Both the position numbers and the translations under genes were made by a program. A model generated the notes under the pieces. It was given only the letters and a program-made list of their open reading frames with translations. It was not told where the DNA came from and did not search any database. A DNA stretch of 64,000 bases, taken from assembly GCA_025642075.2 (NCBI GenBank), contig JAODUO010000079.1, positions 71,001 through 135,000 of the forward strand. Reading direction: 5' to 3'. Below, piece by piece: positions 41,401 to 52,279 of this stretch. Source of the DNA: Ridgeia piscesae. Taxonomy: Eukaryota > Annelida > Polychaeta > Sabellida > Siboglinidae. The first letter of the stretch is position 1. Every line of letters starts with the position of its first letter.

Positions 41401-44126
41401 GGACGACCTTCAAGCAAGTCATTACAAATCCTTACTGCACACCCAATAAGCCATTGTTAGCGTCATTTGTTGCCAGTTAATGCTATGACAGCACTTATGA
41501 AACTCATTCTATATATTTGGTTGATATGGATTTTTTTACCATTCATGTTTGATTCAACATATTACCAAAACCGTGTTTTTCTGCATTATAAGTTTTTAAT
41601 AAATATGCAGATTTGGTGACAACCACTTTTGCTTCTAGAAGACCTGCCGGGTATTCATTTTATTTACAAAATGTGTAGTACCACCATTGTGCTTGTGACA
41701 AAAACTGATATACAATGGACATGAAAATGGTATTCATAAATATTGTTTGTGAAATCACCTGCAGTTAATAACAAGATTTAACAAGTAAAGGTGACATTTG
41801 TGTCTGTCATAACTGCAGTATTATTGTCCACACATCCAGTTAATGTTTACTTAAACCTGTTACATACCACATGGAGGTTTTCCTAAGGTTGCCAACACGC
41901 TAATTTTCCCATCTTTGATGTCAACAATTTTGCCATCAGTAGTGCCAGTGTACATGTGACCTGGATAGACCAATCAAAAACGTGGTTACATACAGTAACA
42001 CTCACAGTATCTCACTCCATTCTACTAATTTTCACTCTTTCCGCTCTTCTGTTTAACTGTTTTCCACATTATATATTTTAAATAATATTAAATAAAGATA
42101 TTCTCCTATCAACATAATTATAAAGACATGAAGATATTTAAAAAATCTAATGAACTGGGAATATCAATACTTCAATATGAAATCACTGCTCTGATGAAAA
42201 CAAAGATTACTATGTGCAAAATGCTGTGCAAATGTTTAACTTATCACTTTGTAAATTGCCAGTGTCATATCAGATTCTAAAGAAATAGCTGTTATTTAGC
42301 TGAAGTAACCAGAAAAGATTACCTTTGTGAAACACAATTGATTCAGGTCCCAAAATCTCATTTTCAAAGAGTCGTTCACCTCTGGTCAGAAGGTCGTTGA
42401 CCTCTAGTGCTCCCTCCAACTTTGGTGGTTCAGGAACACTGTTGATAATAAACTAAACTTTGTCTTTGTTCTACTTCTAGTGTTAAGGTTAGCTGAAGCT
42501 GCTGTTTTAGCAGCCAATCACATTTATTATTAGAGAAACTATGTGACCTGGTAGATTATGTTTTGAAGAACCTCCAGACATTTCATCTCAGAAATGGAAG
42601 GTGGAAGTGTATAATTGTATAAAATTCTGTTTTTGAGTTTCTGGATGCTTCTGCCATTTTGACCCAACTGCATCCATTTCTGATAGCATGTGTAAGGTTC
42701 CATTCTGAATTGAAATTGATCAAAGTGTTTGTGCATTGTAACTGAATAACATCCAAACATCCCATAAAGCAAGCTGAATTAGACTGATCACAATAATTTT
42801 GTAATAACATTTCCAATGATATCTAAGCAACATCCATAACTTGCTCATCTATAAAACACAGGTCAGTCACTCAATCTGTTACCACCGTATTTCCCCATTT
42901 GTTTTACTGTTATGTAAATTAATAGTATGTATGAATGACATCAACAATTGTTTAACAAACGTCCTGACATGTCTCCTGAGTTACCTTATCATGACAGGAT
43001 TGATAGGGGCTGGAACGGTCAAACTGACCAGGAGAAGTAAAAGTCCAGGTATAAATACGAAGGTGACGATGACCCCAGCCAGAACTCTAATCAGAGTTGT
43101 CCATCTGAAAGAGAGACACATGTATAGTTGTATTGTTGTCATTACCACATGGCATGCGACAGAAATACATACATCCAAGACAGTTGTGGTTTTACAAAAA
43201 TATAGTTCATCTGAACTTTGTGCGTTGTTTCGAATTCAAGATGTAATAATGTAAAATGTATTTTGCATCTAATACTCTGCAAACAAATACTTCACAAAAA
43301 TACCAATGTAAGTGTTCTCTATCTGGCTCATCGTGTGGTAGTTGGTTCAATACATAATAAATACTGTGAGCATTTAACAAATGTATGTTTTTTTTACAAA
43401 ATAACATAGTTATCACACTGTTATTCTAAACAATAATCATGATGATTTTCAATATCCCATTATTTTTTAAACTGTCAATGACCAATAAATGTTAATTACA
43501 GACTGTGATACCACATGCCATAATGTTATGTCACAACTTTACTACTAATTGGAACGTAAGAAACAACAAAAGTGTTAACAATTAACACATTTCCGTGATA
43601 GTGTCCACAAACCACAATATGGTATGTTCCACATGCAAAATTTCTGCACGTTTCCCCTTGATGACTGATAATAAAACGGACCCTCCTGTTGTTAATGTGG
43701 TCCATTTCCATTAGACATTATATAGTAGATATAAGTTTTACAACTTCAATTAACACGTCTCCGTATTAAACTTCTATATACGTACCCGGCATCTCCAGTT
43801 TCTTCCTCAGGTTCATCCACAACGTTCTTGGTGTGTTTCTCATCACCGCCACCAGAGGCGCTCTGTCCAGTGGACCGATGGCGAACCGTGTCTCTGTCCA
43901 TTGAAGCAGAATCTCTGTGTCGCCTGTTGTGTGAAGCCACCAGCTATATAAATTTATAAAAAATTATTTATTCTTGTAACATTTATTGACAAGTTTAAAT
44001 GGGCAAACATACATGAACTTTGACAATATAGAATGTATTCTGGAGTGCCAATAATCACTTCATGACATGAGTGTCAACACATGAACGTGCGTGCGTATTG
44101 TCACGTACCCATGCAGTAACAGCCAT
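38424..44126 (-). CDS. APMAP: APMAP-like protein (adipocyte plasma membrane-associated protein), 10 exons
   Basis: This is a type II membrane protein with an extracytoplasmic six-bladed propeller of the strictosidine-synthase-like family; vertebrate APMAP has reported arylesterase activity. Exons in order on the minus strand: 44126-44109, 43943-43786, 43104-42985, 42438-42323, 41960-41868, 41434-41294, 40823-40661, 39807-39673, 39335-39146, 38642-38424. Phases join perfectly, giving 450 codons plus TAA; human APMAP has 416. A hydrophilic tail comes first, then a membrane helix at about residues 64-90. Signatures: ERLFEN and GPESI (exon 4), MYTGTTDGKI (5), CGRQLGLR (6), YLTDSSVKWQR (7), FANGVQLSPDEDFVLVAET (8), DNIRPSSGGGYW (9), EHDGVLYTGSFHSPF (10). 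The first exon, six codons from ATG at 44126, is the least certain part. Confidence 0.93.
40824..41293 (-). other. APMAP intron 6 with GC-AG ends
   Basis: The exon ending at 41294 reads GAAACAG and is followed by gcgagt. The acceptor is ctctttcag before 40823. The codon split G|GC and the propeller alignment leave no GT alternative nearby, so this is a rare GC-AG intron with an otherwise strong donor consensus. Confidence 0.8.
42985..43104 (-). CDS. APMAP: APMAP exon 3, signal-anchor membrane helix
   Basis: The 120-nt exon encodes IRVLAGVIVTF followed by a run of Leu, Val and Pro to TVPAPINP. This single hydrophobic segment behind a charged N-terminal tail predicts N-terminus-inside signal-anchor topology, as in vertebrate APMAP. 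Confidence 0.88.
44109..44126 (-). CDS. APMAP: APMAP putative first coding exon
   Basis: An ATG at 44126 opens six codons (MAVTAW) and runs into a strong donor TGG|gtacgt. It joins in phase 0 to the acceptor tatatag before 43943. The frame is also open upstream without an obvious acceptor, which favours a true start exon, but a start further upstream cannot be excluded. Confidence 0.55.
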
Positions 44127-46796
44127 ATTGTTAATAATGAACACAAGTTTTTGAAAATAAAAAATATTATCACCACAAATATGTCAATCTACACGTGTCA
44201 TTTCATCATTCAATGGAATGGTAATACTACTGGTAAAGCATATGTCCGTGCAAACTCTTATAATTGTTACTAGCGCTATAACACGTTCGAATATAATAAT
44301 TAATTAATTCGGAATCCACATTCCGTTCCACAACGCGACTTGCTAGCCACGCCCACAAGCTGTGTAAGGATCTTTGTCAGTCCCCAGACTCTGCCTAGCC
44401 CTAGGTGCAGACCGGTGTCGAGGGCAGTGGTGTGACTGTCAACACTCATGAATCAGTCAGTGACATTGACAGTGACATATCGGTGGTGTGATCTGTTGTT
44501 TCACACTTTTTACGGTAGTCGCAATGGTTTAACGTCAATTTTCTTCTTCATGTAAACGTGCAACTTCAATTTTTTTTAACAACTGTCTCATTCATCGTTT
44601 CAAGTTAGACCGCCAGACGAGACAACCAAAAAACACCACATCATATAATAATGATCTAAATTCACACAAAAATCCACATCGCAACGCTAGCGACAGCTGC
44701 AATATGTCATGACACTTCTTTGGAGTTAAATCATTTTGACGATAACTGAAGCAACAATAGGTTGTACGACATACCTCCGCAATATGCTGACGTAAAAGCC
44801 CAGAAAACACACCCACAATCAACGTAATATTAATAAATTATAAGTCAGTAACTCGAACTTGCGCTCTACGCCTCTTGACGCATTGACGGGAAAGTGTTCA
44901 CAATACTTATACACCAGATGGCACCACTCGATGCTTTTCGTTTCGGCATGCTCGCTAGGAAGAGCACCAGTTTTTCCCATCGATGAGTAGCCTCGGTTAC
45001 CCGGGCTCCGTGAGGTGGCAGCACTTTTAAGCCCCTCAACTCTGCCTGGGGAAAGAAAGGCTGTGCATTTTTTAGGCCTTACCTCAGATTAGGGTAGAGA
45101 CACTGATTGGCTCTCAGGCCAACTATGAAATAAAATTAAAATAACGATATACTTTTACAATATAATGATATCCTATGAAAAGTATTCAACATTGAACTCA
45201 TATTATCCCCAAAATAAGTAAAAATTCAAATTTACAGTTGTTTATAAAATAAGAATTACGGCAGGATTAACCAGTATCCGTGACGTGGCAGCATTGTATA
45301 GCCCCACACGAATAACATACACATTAAATAAGGATACCATTTTACCAAACAATGCTCTATTATAAAACAAACCTATTCAAAATTAAACTTATATCAACAC
45401 AAAATAAATAGAAATACAAATTTGCAGTTGTTTATAAAAAAAAGAAATTACGGCAGGACTAACCAGTGTCCGTGAAGTGGCAGCATTGTATAGATCACGC
45501 GGATAAACAAACAAAAGCCGACTAAGTAACCAGACTGTTTTCTCGGCGTAGTTCCGCAGCCGGCCGACAGTCGGTTAATCGATGAGGAGATCGACATTAT
45601 TGATGAGGCAAACACTGAGGCAAGGCTGATAGAATAGAGAGGGGCCATTAAAAAGCAAACCTTTTGAGGCAAACATGATTTGACCTCTTTATATCGGCAG
45701 TCGGTGTGATCCCTATTAATGTTGTCTATGTTTCTGATGACGTGAAAGACATCTACTATAGTGGACCAGCCAAACATTGAAATTAAATATGGATTTAATC
45801 CAGCAGGGATTAAATACGTTTTGCTCACAGCACCAACTAACTTGTAAACATTGTCCAGTCACATCTGGGCAATGTCACCTTAGATGAAGCCACAGTGAAG
45901 CTGGGGCGGGGCTGGACACAGTCACCACCCGGCATCGCATATCATGAGATTACAGTTTTAATTCCTCTGTCAACAGAGGAAGTGCGTTTCACGGAGCAGC
46001 CCGTTTTTAACCACACTTTTTGGTTTGTCAGCGTTTGGTTGGTTGTGGTAGACGTTTTCATACAGAACGTCCTTTCAGAGCTGACTTGTTTGCGTTTGGT
46101 TGACAAGGGCGTTTTTCGCGATTTGCGTGCGCAGTTCGTGGGCGACGCCAACGGGTTCTGCTTCTTCGTGCGATCGGCATTTATTACCTAACCTAGACTT
46201 AGCCTGGCTCCGTCGCTTCACAAGGTGCAATAGACCTGGCCGCGCCCAAGTTGCTTGCCATAATTAATTAAATGAAAAAAATACCTATCCCTACAGCTCC
46301 CATTACCTTATCCAATCACTGAGATTGTGTTTACAACGGCGATAGCATTGACGCACGTAATCGGACACGTGACTTTAAGGCCGGTTCTGCGTGCTGAGTG
46401 GTTAGACCACGGTCAGACAACAGGAAGAGGCGCATCATGGACGCCTCTATGAAGCCGATGATTTCAGTAAAATTATCCACTTTGGAATTATTTTGCTAAT
46501 AAACCACTGGCGTTAAAAATGTGATTACCGTTCAGAATGGTTGCTTTGTATTAGCTCTTTCACGTGCATAGCACGTAATATTTCCTTTTTGGTTCCCTTT
46601 AACGCTGTGGGCGTTGCGTTATCGCTGGCGTCTCACCGCGATCGTTTTCATTAAGTCCTGGGCGTTGCCGGTCGGGTTATTCCGCCGGTTGTTTGTGTCT
46701 TGGCGTTGTTTGCTTTATTTTGGGCGTGTTTTGGGTGCCTCTTCATCACAGTCATTAGCGCCCGGGCTTGTAATTTAATATAGTTGTTGCATTGTT
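44127..46796. other. Region upstream of APMAP, with dispersed repeat copies
   Basis: The APMAP promoter should lie in 44127-44900, but no core promoter motif is clear. 44990-45180 is copy 2 of the dispersed repeat; shorter related copies (ccgtgacgtggcagcattgtatag) lie near 45270 and 45460. Open frames at 45448-45828 (-) and 45895-46191 (+) are not recognised. Confidence 0.55.
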
Positions 46797-47902
46797 TCAT
46801 TAATTATTATTATTAATTATTAATTTATTCAGCCTCCGTTGCCGGAGAAGAAACATTACATACATATTCATACGTACATTCACATATAAAAGTCACACGG
46901 TGAAGAATAAAAACCTGATAAAATTATATAAATAGCAACAATACATGCAGTGGCATGATGTAATATATAAAACTCAGTGTATATTGTGTATATCAGTTAA
47001 AATAAAGAGACGTGTAATTATTAGAGTGCAATGCTTAACAGATGAACTAAAAGATATTCATGTGAATATGGCTTGGTAAAATTATCAGTAAATAAAAGAT
47101 GTCTAATCGAGTTAACAAGACCATCATTGTTTGTCACACTAGTTTTGGGTACATGTTGAGAATTAAAGGCTCGTTTAGTTGGTGACTCGCCAATAGATAC
47201 CACCCTATCCAGCAGGGTTCCAGGTACCGTTTTACCATAAAAGACACGAGACAATAAGTGCTGCATCAGTCGACGCCCTGGACTTTCAACTTTAAATATT
47301 CGATTATACAATGATAACAAATTTCTATTTACAATATCTTCGATCTTTTCAATATTTAGTGCTTTAAGTAAGGCTGTGTTGTGTGATAGTTTACTTAATC
47401 CAAGACTTTGTTTAATTAATCTACCTTGTACAGATTCAAGTCGACGCATTTGGATGGTGGTGCTGCTCATGCATTCTAAACCGTATGTTAACGTTGGTTG
47501 ACATATACATTTATACATATACGCTTGAACATCAGGAGTGGCTCCTGCGTATAACATACTGGCACTTCCAAGCCCATAAAATGACTGTCTGCATTTTGTT
47601 AGTCTGTTGGTGACATGGCTGGCATTATTACCACCACGATTAAACACGTTACCAAGTATATTAAGCGATTCTTCATTACATAGACATTTGTCACCAAGCC
47701 TCCACTTTGGGTATAACGAACACTTTCCAACAATCATGCATTTCGATTTTTCAACTCCAAATTTAAATCTCCACCTTTTGCTATATGCAATACTTACATC
47801 AACTAGGTTCTGTAGATCTTGAACATTTGTTGAGAATAAGGTAATATCGTCGGCATAAGCCATAGAATTGTACAGTGTATCACCTATTCTGCCACACGCC
47901 AT
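46797..47902 (-). mobile_element. Non-LTR retrotransposon, 5'-truncated (RT C-terminal part)
   Basis: The minus-strand frame 47902-47021 (293 codons) begins just upstream of the catalytic box AYADDITLFS and continues through KSKCMIVGK and LNILGNVF to a long C-terminal domain and stop. It is followed by a 3' UTR ending ggaggctgaataaatt and a TAATAA-rich tail near 46797-46830. The abrupt start within the reverse transcriptase indicates 5' truncation at insertion. The catalytic half is intact but the element cannot be autonomous. Confidence 0.85.
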
Positions 47903-48734
47903 TTGCCCACCCGTCGCTAGTTTGCCCGGCTACGGGCGATATCGCTATCCAGTGTGGTCCCTTCCGTTTGCTTGCTTGTACGAGAGGGGCTCAGCTGGTG
48001 TTTGGCTTTGTTTTGTCTCCTCTTCTTGTTGGACTTCGAGTTACACTGTGTTATACGATTGACATTCTGTTGTTGTGTCTTTGCTTTCAGTTCTCACCGT
48101 CTGGCTTCTGACACATGTTTTTGCAGGTTTCGGCTGTCTGTTTGTTTCCTATGTGTTTGTGACTTAAGCCCATTTATGAGTGCTGTACTCTTGGTGAATG
48201 CATCGTAATTTTTACTGTGTTTTCTGTTTTGGTTACGGCTTTGACCTTCTTTTTTGGCATGTTGTCTTTGTTTTCTTGCCAGGTGGAGGGATGACAACTT
48301 GCCTAGCGCACAGTTCGGAATTGTTGCATCTGACCTTTTGTTTTTTGTTAGGTCTTGGCATCCAACGCATCACTGGTGTGTTCGTTGTGTATACATGTGT
48401 GTTTGCCTTCCTGGGGCTTCAGTCTACGTGCACAGCTGCTCGTGACGGCTCACTTTCGTGGCCTTGCGTGTTGTTGGTGGACAGGTTATAGCGACCCTGG
48501 TGGGGCGGCGGGACTTGTTTTTGCCAAGCCTTGATGAGATTGGGTTTTTTTCTTACCCATTCAGGTTCTGTGGTCGTTGGCCGGTTTGCTGCCCCCTTGC
48601 TTGCCGTGGGATCAGCACTGTACGCCTTCCGGGGTGTTGATTTTGTGTCCCCCCGTCTGTTGTGTGGCTGTTTGTTTGGTTTGTACATGTTTGATTGTGT
48701 GAATAGTGTTCGGCCAGGTATTTTGTTGTGTTAG

Positions 48735-50880
48735 CCACTGCTTTTGCCCAGGGTCGTGATGTTTTGTTTCAACGCCCTGGTGTGAGACCTAGCCATGGTG
48801 TCGACCACATTTATAGTGTTGGGCCTACATTGTTAGCGTTAGGCCCACGCTGTGGTCGACCGGGGTGTGATGTGGTGTTTCCGCACCCTCGTGTTACCTT
48901 GCTAGCTGTTACCCTCGCCATGGTGTCGACCACATGTATAGTGTTGGGCCTATATTGTTACCGTTAGGCCCACGCTGTGGTCGACCAGGGTGTGATGTGG
49001 TGTTTCCGCACCATTACCTGGCGGTTTGAGTGGCTTTATCTTGTTGTTGGCAAGTTTTGTCACTGGGCCGCGTTTGGTGGGAGTGGTGTGTTGGTGTGTG
49101 TCCACTCCTTTGGTGTGGCTACCTGATGTGCGGACTGACGCTGTTGCCGGCCGTTGTTTTATTGTTGCATGTCATTTATTCACTATAGGTGGTGCTGTCT
49201 CTCAAGGTCTTGTTTGGCTGTGGCTTGCATGATCCGTCCTTGTGTTTACCTTGTTTGTCTTACAAGTCTTGTTTCAGTGATGCCTACAGTGTCGGCTTGT
49301 CGACTGGCGGGTATTAATGCCCAGTCGATTTTGCTGACCGTGTTGTATCAGACACTACGTTATGCCAGAGAGCCAGGGTGCAGCCTGCCCCCGGTATGCC
49401 CATGTTTTGGCAGACAACGTGCATTTTCATGATCTTGGTTTGGCCGAGTCTTACTTATCTCTGCGTCGTGCTGCCATTAAATGCTCTTCTCCCAACGTTG
49501 TTGGCACACTCACTCCATCGACATGGAGTCAGCGAGTCAACAATTGTATTCGCCGAGTCATACCTTGATGTTTCCTTTGACTTGTGTACTCCTGCTTACT
49601 GTTTCTTCATTTGGCCTTGTGTTGATTAGGTTGCCTCCCAAATCCACATGCTACATTACTACCTGCAGGAGTTCCCCATTGTCTGCCTGGTCGATGGCGG
49701 GTCTGATAACGTTATGCCATGGAATTACTGTTCACATGTCACGGAGGTTATACTTCACCATGTAATTCTTTCAGGTCGCCAGGTTGGCTAACTCTTTTAT
49801 TTATTTATTATATGTATGTTCTTTGCCTTTCTGCTTTCAGATGTGCCATTTTGGTTTATTTGTCCGTGACGTGCCTTATTACCTGTTGTTACGTATTGCC
49901 CAGGGATGCATCGTTCGAGTATGATATTCTGTTTCATCTGTTTTTTCCCAACAGGCTGTGCTGTGAGGCCGACATCCCTAACTATTAGGTTTATACAGCA
50001 GTTGGTGCCAGGCATTGCATTCATACATGCGCTAAATCTGCATGCGTTTTTTGGTCTGTAGGTTGTCTTCCAGAATGAGATTAATTTTCCGTTGCCGCAT
50101 TGTTCCGTCTTGCACAGGCCATGTGGCGGACCATGTCTAGATTGTTGTCCTTGCCCAGGGTGATGGCGACGTGATTCACACTGATATATGCTACCAGCCT
50201 GGCTACGTGACTGCCTGGGGTGATGATGTGATTCACATCATTTCTGTTATGCCTTCTTGCCTGTCTGCATGAACTGTCTGCTGTGGACCACACTTTTATT
50301 GTTGGGCGTGCATTGTGGTCGGCCCAGGGTGATGATGTTGTATTCCACACCCTTTTATGTTTTCGAGCCGGTATGCATGGACAGGCTGTTGAGGACCATA
50401 CATTTATTGATGGGCTTGCACACGTCGTCGGCCCAGGGTGATGTTGATGTGTTCTACACCCATATTTGCTTTGAACTTGTCTGCTTGAACAGGCTGTTGT
50501 TGACCATGTATTTATTTTGGGCTGGCCTAGGGTGGTGTTGATGTGTTCCACACAAATGTATGCGTTAAAGTAAGTCTGCCTGGACTGGCTGTTGTTGACC
50601 GACCTTTTTAGGCTTGCCTTGCAGTTGGTCCAGGATTATAACGGTGCACTCTATGCCCATATATGCTACGAGCCTGACTGCTACCGTGTTGTTGACCACG
50701 CATTTCTTACTAGGCTTGCATTACGGTCGGTCATATATGCTGACGCGGTCATACACATCCGTATTAGCTACGAGCCAGGCGGCATGTTTCGCTAATGTTC
50801 TAGACAATACACTTACTGTGAGCTTGCTTTGCAGCCGGTCGCCACAATTACATGCAGTTGTACTTTCAACTTTGTTTCAG
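48735..50880 (+). repeat. Degenerate ~110-125 bp tandem repeat
   Basis: Recurring blocks are gcccagggtgatg, tgtgttccacac, gttgttgaccac, atttat..ttgggc and ggtcgg. The clearest pair is 48790-48870 and 48915-48995, 125 bp apart. Within it gtcgaccaca (48800-48809, 48925-48934) faces its reverse complement tgtggtcgac (48851-48860, 48976-48985). Further copies at about 50110-50860 are strongly diverged. Confidence 0.7.
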
Positions 50881-50996
50881 GCACGTTATGGTGCGCATTA
50901 ATTATGCCTCCGACTGTTTCCTGGTTTGGCCACCTGTTTTAGTGTTTCATATTCTGACATTGTGTATCATATCCACTATATTTTGTTTCCCTTGAT

Positions 50997-51209
50997 GGGC
51001 TGGTCCCACTGAGGGTGTGTTTTGTTCGTTTCATTGCATTTGCTGTGGCGTGGTCCAGCACCTTTTTGGGCTAGTCCCACTGAGGGTGTGTTTTGTTCGT
51101 TTCATTGCATTTGCTGTGGCGTGCTCGAGCACCTTTTTGGGCTAGTCCCACTGAGGGTGTGTTTTGTTCGTTTCATTGCATTTGCTGTGGCGTGCTCGAG
51201 CACCTTTTT
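50997..51209 (+). repeat. 71-bp tandem repeat, 3 copies
   Basis: Copies start at 50997, 51068 and 51139 with gggct(a/g)gtcccactgaggg and end in cacctttt. They are nearly identical, differing mainly at ggtcc versus ctcga. Confidence 0.95.
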
Positions 51210-51419
51210 TGCCCCTGCCCCTGCAGACTTTGCCCTTCGCGCCAGTCGCGTTTTCTCATATGTGCGGAAACTGCTTTTGTATATTTCCTTGGTGCAGTTG
51301 TGCCTCGTGGGACGTTGGGTTGGACTGGTCAGCCGGCACCCGTGTGCCGATGTCCTGGGGGGATTCACGTTGTAACGTACATCCACCGTGTGTAGTTAAA
51401 TACGTGTTGCTATATACTA

Positions 51420-52250
51420 GTTAAATAAGTATTGATATATACGGTAATTGGTGTGGGTGTAGTCAGATTACTTCTAGTAATTAGTGGTTGTAGCACGGTT
51501 AGTCCTGGCAACTGAATGGTTGCAGTAATGTAGATTTAACAAGATTTAACAAGATTGCCACCTAGAGATTCAACTCTAGATGGCAGGTGGACTAGGAAGC
51601 CATTTGGCTTATCGAGAGTCCAACCTATCTATCTAAGTATACCCCGCCCTTCTTAGGTATATGTCAATTTTATTTTTAAATATATTAACACTGCTAGCAC
51701 CTACACAATCAGCTGATAATCTGTTCCATTCGTTTACTGTTCTTTGTGAAAATGAAAATTTTCTAATATCTAGTCTACACTGCTTCTTTGCTAATGTAAC
51801 TCCATGTCCTCTAGTCCTTCTCTCTTCCTTGACTGTGAAAAAAATATTTCTGTCAATATTTTCATATCCATTCAATATTTTAAACACCTCAATCTGATCT
51901 CCTCTCAATCTTCTGGTTTCTAGTGTTGTTAAGCCACATTCTTTTAGACGCATTTCATAACTAATATTCCTGAGTTTTGGTATCATTTTGGTTGCTCTCC
52001 TTTGTACTCTTTCTAGCATATCAATATCCTTAAATGTAGAGAAGGAACGATGATCGACAGAAAGCACGGACTGTGATTGTCAGTAGTATGTAGATTGCAT
52101 GTATGGTGGAAATAAAGGACATAAAATCAGGCAGAAGAAATTGTGTATAATTAAGGAAGGATGACCAGAAGCGTTCCGAGAGTCGGACGAACGATGACCG
52201 GAAACAGTGTATTCTCATTCATTGTCAACGCATATATAGTGAAGGGAATT
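51420..52250 (-). mobile_element. CR1-type LINE fragment, RT C-terminus
   Basis: The minus-strand frame 52067-51633 reads IDMLERVQRRATKMIPKL, then LGLTTLETRRLRGD-like CGLTTLETRRLRGDQIEVFK, ILNGYENI and RTVNEWNRL, a characteristic C-terminal signature of CR1-like elements. It is 5' truncated and ends at TAA/TAG after RRAGYT. The approximate 3' end is the short direct repeat gatttaacaa near 51535-51555. Confidence 0.82.
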
Positions 52251-52279
52251 TTAGACTTGTTGGTCTTTTACTGAATGCC

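Larger units (their letters stand above)
47903..51420. other. Unrecognised G/T-rich region with degenerate tandem repeats
   Basis: The composition differs from the flanks: G+T rich on the plus strand, with many short open frames of 60-100 codons and none that I can assign. From about 48735 to 50880 it is organised in ~110-125 bp degenerate units (see separate entry). The LINE at 46797-47902 seems inserted in the same kind of sequence, since 46550-46790 has similar composition. Confidence 0.5.

Noticed and set aside
45448..46191. Open frames on both strands upstream of APMAP
   Set aside because: No recognisable motifs and no splice or start context. Kept only as unassigned sequence.
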